Positions 13,348 to 14,559 of a stretch of 14,559 nt of DNA are shown one piece after another. Position numbers and translations under genes: made by a program. Each line of letters opens with the position of its first letter. Position 1 is the first letter of the stretch. The stretch comes from an uncultured Chitinophagaceae bacterium. GTDB lineage: Bacteria > Bacteroidota > Bacteroidia > Chitinophagales > Chitinophagaceae. Where the stretch lies: contig CAILAF010000420.1 of NCBI GenBank assembly GCA_903832075.1, positions 1 through 14,559 of the forward strand, given 5' to 3'. The notes below the pieces were generated by a model, which was not told the DNA's origin, did no database searches, and saw only the letters and a list, made by a program, of their open reading frames with translations.

Positions 13348-14043
13348 TTAATCTTTCTTTTCTTTTCTTGGATTTGTTAATAATACTTCATCTACTAAAC
13401 CATATTCTTTTGCATCAGTAGATGTCATCCAAAAATCACGATCACTATCTTTTGCAATTTGCTCAATATCTTTTCCGGTATGATGAGCTGTAATAGCGTA
13501 CAATTCTTGTCTTAATTTTTTTATTTCTCTTGCAGTAATTTCAATATCTGTTGCTTGTCCTCCAATAGCGCCACTTGGTTGATGCATCATTATTCTGCTA
13601 TGTTTTAAAGCGGTACGTTTTCCTTTAACACCGGCACATAAAAGTATTTGTCCCATACTTGCAGCAATACCTGTACAAATGGTACTTACATCCGGATTAA
13701 TAAATTGCATAGTATCATAAACACCCAAGCCTGCATAAACACTTCCACCCGGACTGTTAATGTACATTTGAATATCGCGTGTACGATCAACACTTTCTAA
13801 AAATAATAATTGTGCAGTAATAATATTAGCAACATAATCATCAATTGCTTGGCCAATAAAAATAATTCTGTCCATCATTAATCTGCTGAAAACATCCATT
13901 TGTGCAATATTCAATGGTCTTTCTTCTATAATGTAAGGAGTAAGACTTGTTGGATTGAAATGTGCCTGATAATTATGCAAAGTTGCACTACTAATGCCTT
14001 TATGTTTTATTGCATATTGTTCAAATTCTTTTCCTGTGTTCAT
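13348..14043 (-). CDS. clpP: ClpP-family serine protease, paralogue 2
   Basis: A 231-residue ClpP subunit with the full triad: Ser129 in GIAASMGQ, His154 in MMHQPSG and Asp203 in SDRDFWMTS. The stretch SRLMMDRIIFIGQAIDD (about 53-69) and QLLFLESVD are the typical start of the mature enzyme. The N-terminal 45 residues (MNTGKEFEQYAIKHKG and on to YIIEERP) are the propeptide-like region. This is the more canonical of the two paralogues. It is the first gene of a clpP2-clpP1-clpX run. No trigger factor gene lies upstream, unlike many bacteria where tig precedes clpP; the DNA upstream instead holds an inverted repeat and a probable promoter. Confidence 0.95.
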   Translation of the reverse strand: MNTGKEFEQYAIKHKGISSATLHNYQAHFNPTSLTPYIIEERPLNIAQMDVFSRLMMDRIIFIGQAIDDYVANIITAQLLFLESVDRTRDIQMYINSPGGSVYAGLGVYDTMQFINPDVSTICTGIAASMGQILLCAGVKGKRTALKHSRIMMHQPSGAIGGQATDIEITAREIKKLRQELYAITAHHTGKDIEQIAKDSDRDFWMTSTDAKEYGLVDEVLLTNPRKEKKD

Positions 14044-14085
14044 CTAAAAATAATTTATTCGTTGAAGATAAGTGATTTGATGTTT

Positions 14086-14117
14086 CAAATATTATGCAAG
14101 AAAATCTTTACGCCAAA
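14086..14117 (-). promoter_or_regulatory. probable clpP2 promoter
   Basis: On the minus strand TTTG (14117-14114), a 19-nt spacer, then TAATATTTG (14094-14086), the -7 consensus with one extra base. It lies 42 nt upstream of the clpP2 start. The inverted repeat 14119-14165 sits directly behind the TTTG. Confidence 0.45.
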
Positions 14118-14118
14118 A

Positions 14119-14165
14119 TAGCAGTTTTAAGATATTTATTTACTATTCAGGAAAAAAAACTGCTA
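14119..14165. promoter_or_regulatory. 10-bp perfect inverted repeat upstream of clpP2
   Basis: TAGCAGTTTT (14119-14128) and AAAACTGCTA (14156-14165) are separated by 27 nt. The long spacer makes a terminator hairpin unlikely; two half-sites of a regulator are more plausible. Confidence 0.45.
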
Positions 14166-14320
14166 AAACATGGATAAAATAAACATCTGGACGGTTTATT
14201 TATTCGAAATTAACTTAGCAGGCTTAATTTTATCAAAGTTTTCGGAACATTTGTTCAAGCTCTGTTATCAAAAATATAGTTCTGTAAAATAAAAAGCCAC
14301 TTGGGCAACACACTTTTGCT

Positions 14321-14347
14321 GCAGTGCTTGGTAGTTGATAACCGAAT
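14321..14347 (+). repeat. leader block 2, copy upstream of queD
   Basis: GCAGTGCTTGG (14321-14331), seven bases, then TAACCGAAT (14339-14347). It resembles the clpX block at 12589-12613 in both halves and in order. A TTTG (14315-14318) sits just before it, as in the clpX copy. Confidence 0.5.
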
Positions 14348-14399
14348 TACTTGAAGGGATTTCAAAATTATAAATGAATGGTTGATGAGAATTACGTCA

Positions 14400-14419
14400 G
14401 TTGAAGTGTGCGACGCAAC
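14400..14419 (+). repeat. leader motif 1, copy C (upstream of queD)
   Basis: GTTGAAGTGTGCGACGCAAC, the reference copy; TCAAGTTCAAT follows. It ends 44 nt before the queD ATG at 14464. Confidence 0.65.
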
Positions 14420-14463
14420 TCAAGTTCAATTATTGTTCAAATGTTTGGTTAATAAAAAAAGAA

Positions 14464-14559
14464 ATGAGTAATAGAGTGGCCATATTTAGGAAGGAACATT
14501 TTAATGCGGCACATCGCTTGCATAATAATTTATGGAGCGATGAAAAAAACAAAGAAATT
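14464..14559 (+). CDS. queD: 6-pyruvoyl-tetrahydropterin synthase / QueD-family protein, N-terminal fragment
   Basis: Only the first 32 residues are in the window. They begin MSNRVAIFRKEHFNAAHRL and then HNNLWSDEKNKEI, which matches the first strand of the PTPS/QueD family, where the histidine of FNAAHRL is a zinc ligand. QueD makes 6-carboxy-tetrahydropterin in queuosine synthesis, while PTPS makes a tetrahydropterin; the fragment cannot separate them. The ATG at 14464 is preceded by an A-rich stretch without a Shine-Dalgarno sequence and by leader motif 1. Confidence 0.85.
   Translation, partial: MSNRVAIFRKEHFNAAHRLHNNLWSDEKNKEI

Larger units (their letters stand above)
14044..14463. other. 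420-bp intergenic region between clpP2 and queD
   Basis: No convincing gene. It holds the clpP2 promoter candidate, the inverted repeat 14119-14165, leader block 2 at 14321-14347 and leader motif 1 at 14400-14419. A 40-codon ORF at 14170-14292 was seen and not accepted. Between 14170 and 14310 I see nothing else of note. Confidence 0.6.

Noticed and set aside
14170..14292. A 40-codon ORF on the plus strand (MDKINIWTVYLFEINLAG and on)
   Set aside because: No recognisable family, no start signal, and it lies among regulatory elements in AT-rich DNA where such frames arise by chance.
14291..14318. AAAAGCC to CACTTTT as a terminator hairpin in the 420-bp gap
   Set aside because: Only a 5-bp AT-rich stem and a tiny GCC/GGC stem, with no gene ending just before it.

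Overview
The window looks like a chromosomal segment of an AT-rich Bacteroidota, most likely Chitinophagaceae or a close relative (inferred). The signs are an LpxC-FabZ fusion, a PorX-type response regulator with a PglZ-like domain, tandem ClpP paralogues next to ClpX, promoters of the TTTG-N19-TAnnTTTG type, ATG starts without clear Shine-Dalgarno sequences, and heptanucleotide intergenic repeats.

Layout. Positions 3-440 (+) are the C-terminal part of an alanine dehydrogenase gene, cut by the window edge. It converges on a minus-strand block running from 5883 down to 445: an HD-domain phosphohydrolase, lpxD, an lpxC-fabZ fusion, lpxA and an ABC ATPase. This is the lipid A entry pathway (LpxA, LpxC, LpxD) with the fatty-acid dehydratase FabZ fused in. 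A 237-bp divergent region (5884-6120) separates it from plus-strand porX, a 91-aa conserved-type protein of unknown function, a PhnP-like metallo-beta-lactamase-fold hydrolase, a membrane-anchored helix-hairpin-helix protein, and an acyl-CoA dehydrogenase with its own well-formed promoter and palindrome (6121-11000). A 53-aa minus-strand gene (11019-11180), clpX with a strong terminator, and clpP1 and clpP2 follow on the minus strand. A 420-bp gap leads to the first 32 codons of a plus-strand 6-pyruvoyl-tetrahydropterin synthase/QueD-family gene that runs off the window.

Most genes are ordinary housekeeping genes. The unexplained signal is between them. A 20-base leader motif (consensus about GTTGAAGTGTGCGACGCAAC) occurs upstream of lpxC, porX and queD at 46, 46 and 44 nt from the preferred start codons. 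A second block (GCAGYGCTWGG, then ACCGAAT) is shared by the clpX and queD leaders. Two promoter-like sites (before lpxA and before the acyl-CoA dehydrogenase) place a perfect palindrome exactly 3 nt after the -7 box TATTTTTG. The ABC ATPase gene carries six 7-bp units of an intergenic-type repeat inside its reading frame. I found no mobile element, CRISPR array, tRNA or rRNA.
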